Positions 50,923 to 60,122 of a stretch of DNA of 64,000 bases are shown here, one piece after another; within the stretch, counting starts at the first letter, position 1, and every line of letters begins with the position of its first letter. The DNA lies in assembly GCA_041915365.1 (NCBI GenBank), contig JAYSBP010000011.1:19930-83929 (forward strand), given 5' to 3'. The notes beneath the pieces are model-generated. The model saw only the letters and a program-made list of their open reading frames with translations, was not told the origin of the DNA and did not search any database. The translations under genes and the position numbers were made by a program. The stretch comes from UBA6016 sp041915365 (GTDB lineage Bacteria; Campylobacterota; Campylobacteria; Campylobacterales; UBA6016).

Positions 50923-51156
50923 ATGCAGAAACTAACACTGCTAATCAATGGAAGCGCTTTTGAGATTACGCTAGCAGACAACTACGCAGACGCCTTCAAG
51001 GACGAGATAAGCAAGGATTTGAGCCTAAACGAAGACAACTCTGTAAAGACCCTCTTGTACGCCTTTATGCAAAAAAATTACGAAATATTGGAGTTAAAAA
51101 GAGAGATAGAAAAAATCTCCGACAAGCTTGACGACAAGCTAGGCAGGCTTTTTTAA
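50923..51156 (+). CDS. Small ZapA-like protein
   Basis: A 77-residue protein. The N-terminal half contains a short beta hairpin (LTLLINGSAFEITLADNY) and the C-terminal half a helix likely to form a coiled coil (ILELKREIEKISDKLDDKL). That head-plus-coiled-coil layout is like ZapA, which cross-links FtsZ filaments, though ZapA is usually longer. The coupling to a ZapB-like coiled-coil protein supports the idea but does not prove it. Its stop abuts the stop of the convergent binding-protein gene. Confidence 0.5.
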   Translation: MQKLTLLINGSAFEITLADNYADAFKDEISKDLSLNEDNSVKTLLYAFMQKNYEILELKREIEKISDKLDDKLGRLF

Positions 51157-52665
51157 CTACTCCATTTTCTCCCATTTTATTTGATTGTGCATGATGCCAA
51201 CGATTGACGGCTCTATATTTTTGATTTTTTTACTTACCGCCGTAATTGAGTTTGGCGTGTATAAAAATATATATGGATTGTCGTCTACTATCAGCTTATA
51301 TATTTCTTGATAGTACGCCGCTACTACATTTTTGTCTACCGATTTTTCCGCTTTTTCTATCAGCTCATCAACTTTTGGATTCTTGTAAGATACAAAGTTG
51401 AACCCAGCTTTTTTTTCTATCTGAGAGCTGTGCCAGATACTGTATGCATCTGGGCTTAGCGGCATAGACCACCCCATTAGCACCGTATCGAAATTTCTAG
51501 GGTCAACCACCGTATTCAAAAAAGCCTGCCACTCCATCGCTCTTATCTTGACTATTATCCCAGCCTCTTTTAGCTGTTTTTGGATGATTTGCGCAGCTAA
51601 CATTCTGATTTGGTTATTGGAGTTTGTTGATATCTCAAATGTTAGCGGCTTTTGCTTGCTATACCCAGCCTCTTTTAGTAGTTTTTTTGCCGAGGCTATG
51701 TCTTTTTTTGGCGGTTTGACGTCTTTATTGAATGCGTAGGAGCCTTTGAGGAAAGGGCCTGTAGCAATGTCGGCATGACCAAAAAATAAAAGGTCTATAA
51801 GCTCTTGCCTGTCAATTGCCTTTGATATGGCGGCTCTGATTTTTGGGTCTTTAAATTTCTCCCTTTTTTGGTTGAAGCCCAGATATGTGTAGTTAGAACC
51901 AGGGTTTTCTACTATCTGAAATTTTGAGTGAAACTCTTTGTCAGTCTGTAGCTTTAGCTGCATCGGCGTTAGCCCTCCGATATCAAGAGCTCCAGTTTTT
52001 AGCATCAAAAAAGAGCTTGAGCTATCCGGCAAAAATTTGTATTTGATAGCATTTATTTTTGGTTCGCCGTCAAAATATAGCTTATTGGCGGTAAATTCTA
52101 TATCTGAGCCTTGCTCTAGTTTTTTTAGTACATAAGGACCGCTACCAAGCGGAGAGAAGTTGAACTTTGAAGTCATCGGCTCTTTTTCGTTTTCCAAAAT
52201 ATGCTTTGGGATTAAAGGCATCAGCCATGTTTCGATGGCCTTAAAGTACGGCTCTTTATACTTTACTATAACCGTATAATCGTCCTTTGCTTTTACGCTG
52301 ACGACTTTTCGGAAATTCTCTACGTATGGTGTAAACACTTTCGGATTTTTGGCGAATTCATAAGTAAAAACAACATCTTTTGCCGTTATTTTTTTACCGT
52401 CGCTCCATCTGGCGTCGTCTCTTAGCGTTATCTCTAGCGTTGTAGAGTTCAAAAACTTGTAGCTTTTTGCTATTTGCGTCACTATTTGCCCGTTCTTGTC
52501 GTACTTGAAGAGCGAGTCAAACACCCAGCCTGAAATCTCGGAAGAGGTACTGTCCGTCGCAAGCAGAGGATTTAGCCGCCCCACATTGGATGAGTAGCTC
52601 ATATAAAGAGTGGAGGCAAAAAGGGCATTGGTAATCAATAAAGCCACAAGTATATATTTTTTCAT
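51157..52665 (-). CDS. Peptide/nickel-type ABC transporter substrate-binding protein
   Basis: A 502-residue periplasmic protein of the SBP_bac_5 (DppA/OppA/NikA) family. The signal peptide ends near NALFA (residue 17). Family segments seen are SDGKKITAKDVVFTYEFAKNP, SPLGSGPYVLKKLEQG, IRAAISKAIDRQELIDLLF and SSQIEKKAGFNFVSYKNPKVDELI. I chose the ATG at 52663-52665 at the start of the signal peptide; an upstream extension adds 18 residues. Permease and ATPase genes are not next to it, so it is either an orphan or works with a transporter elsewhere. Ligand unknown. Confidence 0.88.
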   Translation of the reverse strand: MKKYILVALLITNALFASTLYMSYSSNVGRLNPLLATDSTSSEISGWVFDSLFKYDKNGQIVTQIAKSYKFLNSTTLEITLRDDARWSDGKKITAKDVVFTYEFAKNPKVFTPYVENFRKVVSVKAKDDYTVIVKYKEPYFKAIETWLMPLIPKHILENEKEPMTSKFNFSPLGSGPYVLKKLEQGSDIEFTANKLYFDGEPKINAIKYKFLPDSSSSFLMLKTGALDIGGLTPMQLKLQTDKEFHSKFQIVENPGSNYTYLGFNQKREKFKDPKIRAAISKAIDRQELIDLLFFGHADIATGPFLKGSYAFNKDVKPPKKDIASAKKLLKEAGYSKQKPLTFEISTNSNNQIRMLAAQIIQKQLKEAGIIVKIRAMEWQAFLNTVVDPRNFDTVLMGWSMPLSPDAYSIWHSSQIEKKAGFNFVSYKNPKVDELIEKAEKSVDKNVVAAYYQEIYKLIVDDNPYIFLYTPNSITAVSKKIKNIEPSIVGIMHNQIKWEKME

Positions 52666-52801
52666 GATGGACAAACCAAATTTTTTGTTTTGATTGTAGA
52701 TAAAAAGGGATAAAAGCAAATAGATACAGCCATATTTACATCAGCGGATATAAGATATTATAAACAAAAAGCAAAATCAAAAGGCAGTGCGCACACTCGT
52801 A

Positions 52802-53875
52802 ATGAGAGACCTATTTATAGTTTTATCGACTTTTATTTTTTTTACCAATTACGGTTTCGCCTCACAAAACTCAAAAACCATAAGACTCCAGCTGTTGTGG
52901 CATCATCAGTTTGAATTTGCAGGGTTTTATGTCGCAAAACAAAAAGGGTTTTTCAAAGAGGCTGGACTTGATGTTGATATTGTTGAAGCAAAGCCTGATA
53001 CGAATGTGACGGCCGAGGTAGTTTCAAAAAGGGCCGACTTTGGTATTCACAATACCACACTTATTCTCGATAGGTACGCAGGCTCTAATGTTAGTATCAT
53101 ATCTACTATGTTTCAGCACTCGCCGCTTGCGCTGGCGTATTGTGGCAATTCCGATATTTATCGTATAGCCGATTTGAGAAATCAAACAATAATGATTGGC
53201 GGAGATGGAGCTGAGATTGTTGCGATGCTAAAAAAGGAGGGCCTTGACAGGGGTTCTTACAAGATAGTGCCGCATAATTACAATCCAAAAGCTCTCATTC
53301 AAAAGCAAGCCGATGCAATGAGTGTTTTCACGACTAATGAGCTGTTTTTTTTGGAGAAAGAAGAAATACCATACAAACTGTTTAAACCTGAAAAATACGG
53401 GATAGATTTTTATGGAAACTTTATTTTTACTAACTCAGATAGGCTGAAGACGGACAAGAAAACAGTTGACGCATTTGTAGAGGCTTCGAATAAAGGGTGG
53501 CTGTATGCTCTTTCCCATCTAGACGAAGCCATACAAATCACGTCGCATTACTCAAAAAAAAGCCTAGAAGCGCTGAGGTATGAGGCGGACAAAACAGTGC
53601 CTCTAATTGCGGCAGATAAAATCAAAATAGGTTTTATTAACAAAAAAAGATGGGAACATGTCTCAAAGACATATGCGGAACTAGGAATGTTACCTGAGAA
53701 TTTTATGCCCGATGATTTTTTGTATACGGATGGCGCAAATGCTGATAGAAATACTATTTATCTGCTGTGGAGCTTGGCTGTGGTTTTATTTGTCGGTTCC
53801 GCTGGATACGCTTATTTTTATTACAAAAAAGTAAAGCAAAAAAAAGAGTCCGAAAAGCTTAGTCTGACAGCGTAA
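52802..53875 (+). CDS. NMT1/THI5-like periplasmic sensor with one membrane helix and no output domain
   Basis: About 357 residues. A signal peptide precedes a type II periplasmic-binding domain (about 28-315) with QLLWHHQFEFAGFYVAKQKGFFKEAGL, the pattern of the NMT1/THI5-like sensors that in related bacteria are joined to PAS, GGDEF or kinase domains. A membrane helix follows (about 325-345, IYLLWSLAVVLFVGSAGYAY), then only about 20 charged residues. So it is a receptor without signalling output, either truncated or acting through a partner. ATG 52802 gives a standard signal peptide; a GTG five codons earlier is possible. The stop lies two bases from the stop of the convergent kinase gene. 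Confidence 0.75.
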   Translation: MRDLFIVLSTFIFFTNYGFASQNSKTIRLQLLWHHQFEFAGFYVAKQKGFFKEAGLDVDIVEAKPDTNVTAEVVSKRADFGIHNTTLILDRYAGSNVSIISTMFQHSPLALAYCGNSDIYRIADLRNQTIMIGGDGAEIVAMLKKEGLDRGSYKIVPHNYNPKALIQKQADAMSVFTTNELFFLEKEEIPYKLFKPEKYGIDFYGNFIFTNSDRLKTDKKTVDAFVEASNKGWLYALSHLDEAIQITSHYSKKSLEALRYEADKTVPLIAADKIKIGFINKKRWEHVSKTYAELGMLPENFMPDDFLYTDGANADRNTIYLLWSLAVVLFVGSAGYAYFYYKKVKQKKESEKLSLTA

Positions 53876-53877
53876 AT

Positions 53878-55734
53878 CTAACCGATAAAACTAACAGCAA
53901 AGAAACAGCCGTTGCTGATATTATCTGTTTTTATACTTCCGTCAAGCCGCTCTTTGACTAGCATTTTTACTATCGCTAGACCACTGCCTCTTGGTTTTTC
54001 ATCCTTGTTTGTACTTTCAAATATATCAAATATTTTTTCCACTGGATTTAACGATATGCCTCCGCAATTATCCATCACAACTAGTTTTACGATATTTTTT
54101 TCACGTCTTATTCTTATCGTTACGATTGGATTTTGGATGTTTCTACGTTGCGCGGCGTCAAGCGAATTGTTTAGTAAAACCAAAAAAATATGTATGAATG
54201 CGTTTTTGTATGCATAGATGCTAAAATCGTCATCTATTTCGTATGCGAGTGTGCAATCCAGATTAACCACTCTATCGTCAAGCATTGCGGCGACAGATTT
54301 AATCTCTTTTAACGGATTAAAAGCGGTTTTGCCCTCATCGGTTCTGTAAAAACCGTAAAACTCTTTTATGCTCCCCTTCATCAAAGATAGGTTGTACGAT
54401 ATCTGCGGCAAATGCTCTCTTAGTTTCGCTTCGATTGGTTTTCCGACAAAAAGATATGTTTCAAGCTCCGTAAACAAAGAGCCCAGTCTGGATATTGGAA
54501 GTTTCCATTGATGTACTATATTGTTTAGTACTGAGCCGTTCATATCAAATCTTGATAGTAAATACAGCATCTTATCTTTTTCTTCAGTCTTGCGTCTCTC
54601 TCCTATGAGCTTTGCGTTTAGCGCCAAGGCTATAAATATAAAATCCGTCATCATCCCTAGAGGAAAGCTATAGACAGATACAAACAATGTATTCATCTCA
54701 AAAAGCAAAGCAAATAGCGGCACAAAACTAGATATAAATAAACATAAAAGGCCGCTCACATAGTACCACCCGCCAACGGCTCCCCTAAGTGAGAAAAAGA
54801 CCCCTACAAATAGTAGGTAGCCCATGGCAATCATCCAGTTAACAACAATAAGCATCTTAAGAGATAGACCGTTGTGGTCAAAACCGATTGCGAGGTGCAA
54901 ACATAAAACCGCAGTAACTATGATGTATGCGCAAAGGTGCAATGTTTTGAAGGTGCGATAATTTTTGATATTAAAATATGCAGCGTTGAATGCAATAGTA
55001 AAATACAAAGAGCTAATAAAAAATATCTCGGGACTACTTAGTATCTCTAGGCTTATCCCAGTATCGGCAAGATATAAGACACCGCCAAGCGCCAACTGCC
55101 CAAGCAGGGCAAACAATCCTAGTAATCCATACAAAAAGAATTCTTGTCTTTTTATGGCAAAAGATATGGCGGTATTGTATAAAAATAGTACGGCAAACGC
55201 TCCCGTTAGCATGCCCCACATAACCGTATCAAAAAAAATAAGTTTCGTAAAAGTGCCTTTATCCTTCGCAATCCACTGCGTATCCACGACTCCATGAAGA
55301 TTGACGTGTCTGATAAAAAAAGTAATCTCTTCATCTGGATTCAATGTGACCTCAAAAGCGCTAAATCTGCTAAAAAGGTATCTGTCTGAGAGTGGATTCA
55401 TATCTCCTATTTTGTATGATAAAGAGAGTTCGTTGTTTTGAATACCGTAGACGTCTATGTAGTCTATACCCGGTCTTGGATTGAAAAAAATGACTGTTTT
55501 TATTTTGTCGGATTCATTTTTGACTACCATCTTGCTCCAGACGGCAAAATAACCGTATCCAAAATTTTTTGCTTCGCCTTTTGTAAATTGATATTTTTGA
55601 ATATCGCTTAAAGAAGCTTTTGCCGAGTCATCTTTGTAGAATCCAACTTGTTTTATTATTAAAGCATCCAGACTATCGGCATTTGTTATGGCCGCAAAAA
55701 AAACAAAGAATACTATCAGCAGTCGCAAACTCAC
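53878..55734 (-). CDS. 7TM-DISM histidine kinase
   Basis: A 618-residue sensor kinase. Signal peptide (1-19), a periplasmic DISM-type beta domain (about 25-160, with NPRPGIDYIDVYG and RHVNLHGVVDTQW), seven membrane helices (about 170-380), then a dimerisation domain with the phospho-acceptor His408 in IVHQWKLPISRLG, the HQW form common in Campylobacterota. The ATP-binding domain has the N box LVLLNNSLDAAQ, VMDNCGGI and GSGLAIVKML. The periplasmic domain resembles carbohydrate-binding folds, so a sugar or glycan ligand is possible. The GTG start overlaps the response regulator stop, so both are co-translated. Confidence 0.9.
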   Translation of the reverse strand: MSLRLLIVFFVFFAAITNADSLDALIIKQVGFYKDDSAKASLSDIQKYQFTKGEAKNFGYGYFAVWSKMVVKNESDKIKTVIFFNPRPGIDYIDVYGIQNNELSLSYKIGDMNPLSDRYLFSRFSAFEVTLNPDEEITFFIRHVNLHGVVDTQWIAKDKGTFTKLIFFDTVMWGMLTGAFAVLFLYNTAISFAIKRQEFFLYGLLGLFALLGQLALGGVLYLADTGISLEILSSPEIFFISSLYFTIAFNAAYFNIKNYRTFKTLHLCAYIIVTAVLCLHLAIGFDHNGLSLKMLIVVNWMIAMGYLLFVGVFFSLRGAVGGWYYVSGLLCLFISSFVPLFALLFEMNTLFVSVYSFPLGMMTDFIFIALALNAKLIGERRKTEEKDKMLYLLSRFDMNGSVLNNIVHQWKLPISRLGSLFTELETYLFVGKPIEAKLREHLPQISYNLSLMKGSIKEFYGFYRTDEGKTAFNPLKEIKSVAAMLDDRVVNLDCTLAYEIDDDFSIYAYKNAFIHIFLVLLNNSLDAAQRRNIQNPIVTIRIRREKNIVKLVVMDNCGGISLNPVEKIFDIFESTNKDEKPRGSGLAIVKMLVKERLDGSIKTDNISNGCFFAVSFIG

Positions 55735-56399
55735 CGAAACTGGTAGCCCAAATCAAATATATTTTGTATGTATTCAAATCCAATTTTTTTTCTAATTCTC
55801 ATAAAAGCATTTTTGATGGCGTCTTTTGAGATATAGTTTAGCTCGTGCCCTATAGCATCATAGGAGACTATGGCTCCCCTGTTTTTTAGGAGCAACTCGA
55901 CCAGTACGACCTCGTTTCTAGTGAGCGTTATTTTCTCTTCGCACTTGATAAAAACTTTTTCAACGCTATTATATATGAGTGAATCGTCTATTTGTAAAAA
56001 CAACATTCCGTTATTTTTGAGAGCCTCCGTGCACTCTTTTAGCACTTTTAGCAGGGAGTTAAAATCTATCGGCTTGACTAAATAATCCACCAAATGGAGC
56101 TTAATTGCCGCATGTAGATTGTCAAGGTCTTCGTATGCCGTCAATAGGACTATCGGGATATTCTTATCACTCTCCCTTATCTCTTTTGCCACATCAAGAC
56201 CGCTCTTGTGCGGCATAGATATGTCCAAGATTACTATATGCACGTCATTTTCACGGTATAACCTAGCAGCCTCAAGACCATTGGCTGCCAAAATAACGTT
56301 TTTGCTCATAAGTGATAATGAGTTGCCAAGCGATGCTCTCATTATCGGGTCATCGTCGGCGAACAAAATAGTTAGGTTTTTTAGCTCTTTTATGTCCAT
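55731..56399 (-). CDS. OmpR-type response regulator
   Basis: A 222-residue two-component regulator. The receiver domain has the acidic pocket ADDDP (15-17), the phosphorylated Asp59 in VILDISMPHKSG, a conserved Thr in LLTAYED and Lys in LVKPIDF. The C-terminal winged-helix domain (about 150-222) has LTRNEVVLVELLLKN and the final NIFDLGYQFR. It should activate or repress transcription when phosphorylated by the kinase encoded just downstream. It is divergent from the large adhesin gene with 135 bases between, making that gene the first candidate target. Confidence 0.92.
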   Translation of the reverse strand: MDIKELKNLTILFADDDPIMRASLGNSLSLMSKNVILAANGLEAARLYRENDVHIVILDISMPHKSGLDVAKEIRESDKNIPIVLLTAYEDLDNLHAAIKLHLVDYLVKPIDFNSLLKVLKECTEALKNNGMLFLQIDDSLIYNSVEKVFIKCEEKITLTRNEVVLVELLLKNRGAIVSYDAIGHELNYISKDAIKNAFMRIRKKIGFEYIQNIFDLGYQFR

Positions 56400-56446
56400 G
56401 CGAATATTATAGTCAATAGAAGTATTAAGCTGGTATCAAAAGGACT

Positions 56447-56534
56447 TATACTTTTTTAATCGGCGTTACTCCTCTAATACTCCGTGTAGATATAGTTGCA
56501 ATACATCAAAAAATAATACAAAGAGGAGTAGACG
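56447..56534 (+). promoter_or_regulatory. Adhesin leader: -10 element and anti-ribosome-site inverted repeat
   Basis: TATACT (56447-56452) is a possible -10 element, which would place transcription start near 56459. The leader then contains TACTCCTCT (56467-56475), an exact reverse complement of AGAGGAGTA (56522-56530), the ribosome binding site of the adhesin gene. A second shorter complement, TACTCC, lies at 56478-56483. Base pairing would hide the ribosome site within a stem closing a 46-base loop. The pairing is seen; regulation is inferred. Confidence 0.55.
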
Positions 56535-59500
56535 GTGAAAAATTCTACATCAACTTCAATGGACAAAACGGTGGCCAATACGGCTGAGCAGACAGTAAAG
56601 ATTGCAAAAAAGACTGGGCTAAAAAAAATCAAAAACGGGATTGAGGATATAGATTCGAGCGTGCAGGCGGTAGATGGTGGAGTCGCAGAACAGACTACTA
56701 TTGCGGAAGGTGGAGCGCAAAGCTCGGCATTTGACGGCTCTCTTAGAATGGCAAAAGCTGATACGGCAACTGCGGGAGCCGCATCTGACAGTGTGGTTGC
56801 ATCTGACGGAATGGTTGCATCTACTGCGCCAACTGCGGCAGTAAGTGGAGGCGTTGCAGGTACTGGCATAAGCACTGGTGCAATGACGCTAGGCGGTCTA
56901 GCGCTAGGCGGTGCGGCTGTGGCCGTAGGTAGCTCGGGTAGTGGTGGAGGCGGAGGCTCTAGCTCGTCTGGCTCTACGACTAGTACGCCTACAACTATTA
57001 GCGGTAGTGTAACTGCTGGTCCTATAGTTAGCACAAATGCTCTTCATGTTGCGGCATATATGGCAGATGGAACACAGCTTGGTGAAACTGTAAACTTATC
57101 GTCTAACGGTACTTTCATAATCACAACGACTACGAGTTATAGAGGACTTGTATTAATCAAGGTAATGCCGGATTCGGACTCTAGTGCCGACTACATGGAT
57201 GAGGCGTCAGGCACGGGAAAAGACCTTGATACATCGCTGAGAGGTATTGTAAATGTCAATGGAGGCGGGTCTTATAGTCTGGCTATTAGCCCGTTAACAG
57301 AGTTGGCCGTTAGGGAGCTAAACGTATCAGACACTACGATAGGTAGCACCATTACGCAGACCAATGTAACAACTATGGGTCAAGCGGTATCAAATACATT
57401 CGGACTTGGTAACACCGATATTATGACGCAAACTCCAGTTGCAACTGTAAACACGGACGGAACTTCAAACTCTTCATCAAACCAATACGGGCAAGTTCTA
57501 GCGGCACTGTCTGGTGCAGATCAGGCAAATAGCGGAAGTATGGCTACTACTATTACGACTTTGGCCGCAGGTCTCACTGTTAGTGGCAACACTGGGCAAC
57601 TAGATACGACAACGGCTAATATGGTAACAACTGGCGCAACAACGGTATCTGCAACACTGCCGTCTGGCTTCAACCAGCAGCCGACACCTACAATCTCAAT
57701 CACGTCTGTCGCAGGCGATGGTTATGTGAATAGTGCAGAGAAGTCAAGCGGTTCTATTAGCATCATTGGAACAACAACAAACGTAGCAGATGGACAAACT
57801 GTGTCTATTATGTTTAATGGACAAACTCCAGCTTCTACTGCAACCGTTACAAATGGAACTTGGACATATACATTTAATCCTGTATTATTTTCGTCAAGTA
57901 CTTATACGGTTACGGCCGATGTTAGCAATGCTTTTGGAACCGCCGCCTCGCAGGCCTCCCACTCAATGATAGTGGATGCCCAACTCCCTACGTTTTCATC
58001 AGGCTCAACAGCCTCTGTTGCTGAAAATATCGCAACGTCTACGGTTGTCTACGATGCAAATGCAGCAGATAACGATACTTTGACGTTCTCACTTGGCGGT
58101 GCCGATGCTGCGTTATTTACCATTGACTGGGCTACTGGGGAAGTCCGTTTTAGAAGCTCTCCTGACTACGAAAATCCTACGGATACAGGTGGAGACAATG
58201 TGTACGACTTCAATGTAATAGCTACTGATAATGCAGGAAATACGGCAACTAAAACTGTTGCGCTGAGCGTTACAAATATGTATGAAGGGCTTACGCCTAC
58301 GATTACGATAGGTTCTCTTGCACGTGACGGCTATATAGATGATTCTGAGCATCAGCCAGGTGCAGATGTAACCATAAGCGGTACGACAACAAATGTCGAA
58401 GATGGACGCACCGTTGAGATAAGGTTTAACGGACAAAACCCTGCTGCAACAGCCACAGTTACCAATAACACATGGTCATATACATTTTATCCGGCATCGA
58501 TTCCTGATGGAACTGTCTATACCATTACGGCGGATGTAACAAACTCTGGAGGCGTTGCGGCTACGCAAGCCAGCGGTACCCTGATTGTTGACATTACCGG
58601 CCCAGTATTCTCATCGTCTACGTCTGCCAGTATCGCTGAAAATACGGTGGCATCTACCGTTGTCTACGACGCAAATGCGACTGATAGCGGTAGCAACCCT
58701 ATCACTTACCTGTTGAGTGGCACGGATGCAGCTTTATTTAGTATTGATTCATCTACCGGAGAAGTTCGTTTTAACGCTTCAAGAGATTATGAAAACCCTG
58801 CAGACGGCGGTGGCGATAACATCTATGATATTACGGTAACGGCTAGAGATTTAGCCGGAAATACAACTTCTCAAAATGTCGCCGTTACGGTAACTGATGT
58901 GGCAGAGGCTGTATCTATGTATACCGTAGCGAGTGTTCTTGGTAGTACGCAGACTAATTTCAAGCTCATAGACCCGGTTACTGTCGGCGGAAATCACTAT
59001 TACTTATTAGACCTAGACAACAGCGGTACATATACAACGGCGGATGATACAAACCATAACACACTTGATAATATCTTTAATCAAGGCGTCGATACGACAT
59101 CCACAAATGCGGATAGAACCGCTACTTTCGTACTCTCAAACGGTTCAAAAATTGACGTGAGACTACTAACCCTTGCTGAATTGCAAAGTATAAACAGTGC
59201 GGGCACGGCCGCAGGCTGGTCTGATCAGACGTATTGGGCCGCCGATACTTCTGCGGCAAACCAACACGGTTGGTATAGTTTTTTTAGCACAAACACAGGC
59301 TACACTACTGACACCGTAAATAAAGTCGTAGCGGTAGAAGTGCTCTCTAGTGAAACAACCGCCCCGACATTCACGACGGCCGCTTCTCAAAACATACAAG
59401 AAAATACCGCAGATGTGTTCACCGTAGTGGCCTCAGACAATCAATCAGCTACTTTGACATACGCTATTACGGGTGGTGCAGATGCGTCGCTCTTTACGAT

Positions 59501-60119
59501 AAACTCTCTAACCGGTGTTATTTCTACAGTTGGCTCTAGTGGATTAGACTATGAAAATCCATCAGATAGCGGAGCTGACAATGTATTTGACCTTGTGGTG
59601 AGCGCTACCGATAGCTCAGGCAACGTGGCTACTCAAAATTTATCATTGACTCTTCAGGATTTTCCTGAGACATATACGTTGGCGATAAGTGGAAATACGG
59701 TAAATACTATAGACCTAGGAGGGATGAAGCTAATAAATAGAATAGACTACGGCGGCAATACATGGTTTTATCTGGACGTAGACGGTGACGGCTCTCTGAC
59801 AACGGCGGACACAAAAGACCACCAATGGTTAGATCAGCTAATAACTGGAAATAGTGCTGTAGATACGACCAATGCGGCCAACAATCAATTTAGCGTAACC
59901 ACAACGACAGGCTCTACGATAAATCTAAAACTCGTTGTATCCGACTCCACAGCCGCAACAGGGGAATTTATGGACTACCTTGCAACGCAAAATAGCTCAT
60001 ACTTTGCATGGACCGCATCGCTTGCAGGCGGAGCAGACCAACACTATTCAGTAAGCCATACCGGAGCGACCATATCTGCGGACAGTAGCCCTTATTATGT
60101 TGCTTTTCAAGTAGTTTGA
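56535..60119 (+). CDS. Large repeat surface protein with Ig-like and cadherin-like domains
   Basis: A 1194-residue protein, probable surface adhesin. Residues 1-40 are basic; 80-132 are Ala/Gly-rich and hydrophobic, followed by a Gly/Ser tract (133-150) and a Thr/Ser-rich region to about 380. Then come Ig-like repeats (about 384-482 and 588-686), cadherin-like repeats (485-582, 689-788, 942-1042, each with a DYENP motif) and two copies of a different domain (793-940, 1046-1194) each with an EF-hand-type loop (DLDNSGTYTTAD, DVDGDGSLTTAD). No classical signal peptide and no RTX nonapeptides. The GTG start has AGAGGAG. A TolC-like gene and a broken type I ATPase gene downstream suggest type I secretion. 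Confidence 0.78.
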   Translation: MKNSTSTSMDKTVANTAEQTVKIAKKTGLKKIKNGIEDIDSSVQAVDGGVAEQTTIAEGGAQSSAFDGSLRMAKADTATAGAASDSVVASDGMVASTAPTAAVSGGVAGTGISTGAMTLGGLALGGAAVAVGSSGSGGGGGSSSSGSTTSTPTTISGSVTAGPIVSTNALHVAAYMADGTQLGETVNLSSNGTFIITTTTSYRGLVLIKVMPDSDSSADYMDEASGTGKDLDTSLRGIVNVNGGGSYSLAISPLTELAVRELNVSDTTIGSTITQTNVTTMGQAVSNTFGLGNTDIMTQTPVATVNTDGTSNSSSNQYGQVLAALSGADQANSGSMATTITTLAAGLTVSGNTGQLDTTTANMVTTGATTVSATLPSGFNQQPTPTISITSVAGDGYVNSAEKSSGSISIIGTTTNVADGQTVSIMFNGQTPASTATVTNGTWTYTFNPVLFSSSTYTVTADVSNAFGTAASQASHSMIVDAQLPTFSSGSTASVAENIATSTVVYDANAADNDTLTFSLGGADAALFTIDWATGEVRFRSSPDYENPTDTGGDNVYDFNVIATDNAGNTATKTVALSVTNMYEGLTPTITIGSLARDGYIDDSEHQPGADVTISGTTTNVEDGRTVEIRFNGQNPAATATVTNNTWSYTFYPASIPDGTVYTITADVTNSGGVAATQASGTLIVDITGPVFSSSTSASIAENTVASTVVYDANATDSGSNPITYLLSGTDAALFSIDSSTGEVRFNASRDYENPADGGGDNIYDITVTARDLAGNTTSQNVAVTVTDVAEAVSMYTVASVLGSTQTNFKLIDPVTVGGNHYYLLDLDNSGTYTTADDTNHNTLDNIFNQGVDTTSTNADRTATFVLSNGSKIDVRLLTLAELQSINSAGTAAGWSDQTYWAADTSAANQHGWYSFFSTNTGYTTDTVNKVVAVEVLSSETTAPTFTTAASQNIQENTADVFTVVASDNQSATLTYAITGGADASLFTINSLTGVISTVGSSGLDYENPSDSGADNVFDLVVSATDSSGNVATQNLSLTLQDFPETYTLAISGNTVNTIDLGGMKLINRIDYGGNTWFYLDVDGDGSLTTADTKDHQWLDQLITGNSAVDTTNAANNQFSVTTTTGSTINLKLVVSDSTAATGEFMDYLATQNSSYFAWTASLAGGADQHYSVSHTGATISADSSPYYVAFQVV

Positions 60120-60122
60120 TTT

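Noticed and set aside
56474..57034. Minus-strand open frame of 186 codons rich in Pro, Ala and Val opposite the adhesin start
   Set aside because: It is the antisense shadow of the Ala/Gly/Ser-rich adhesin N-terminus; composition mirrors the codons of the real gene and it has no ribosome site or family pattern.
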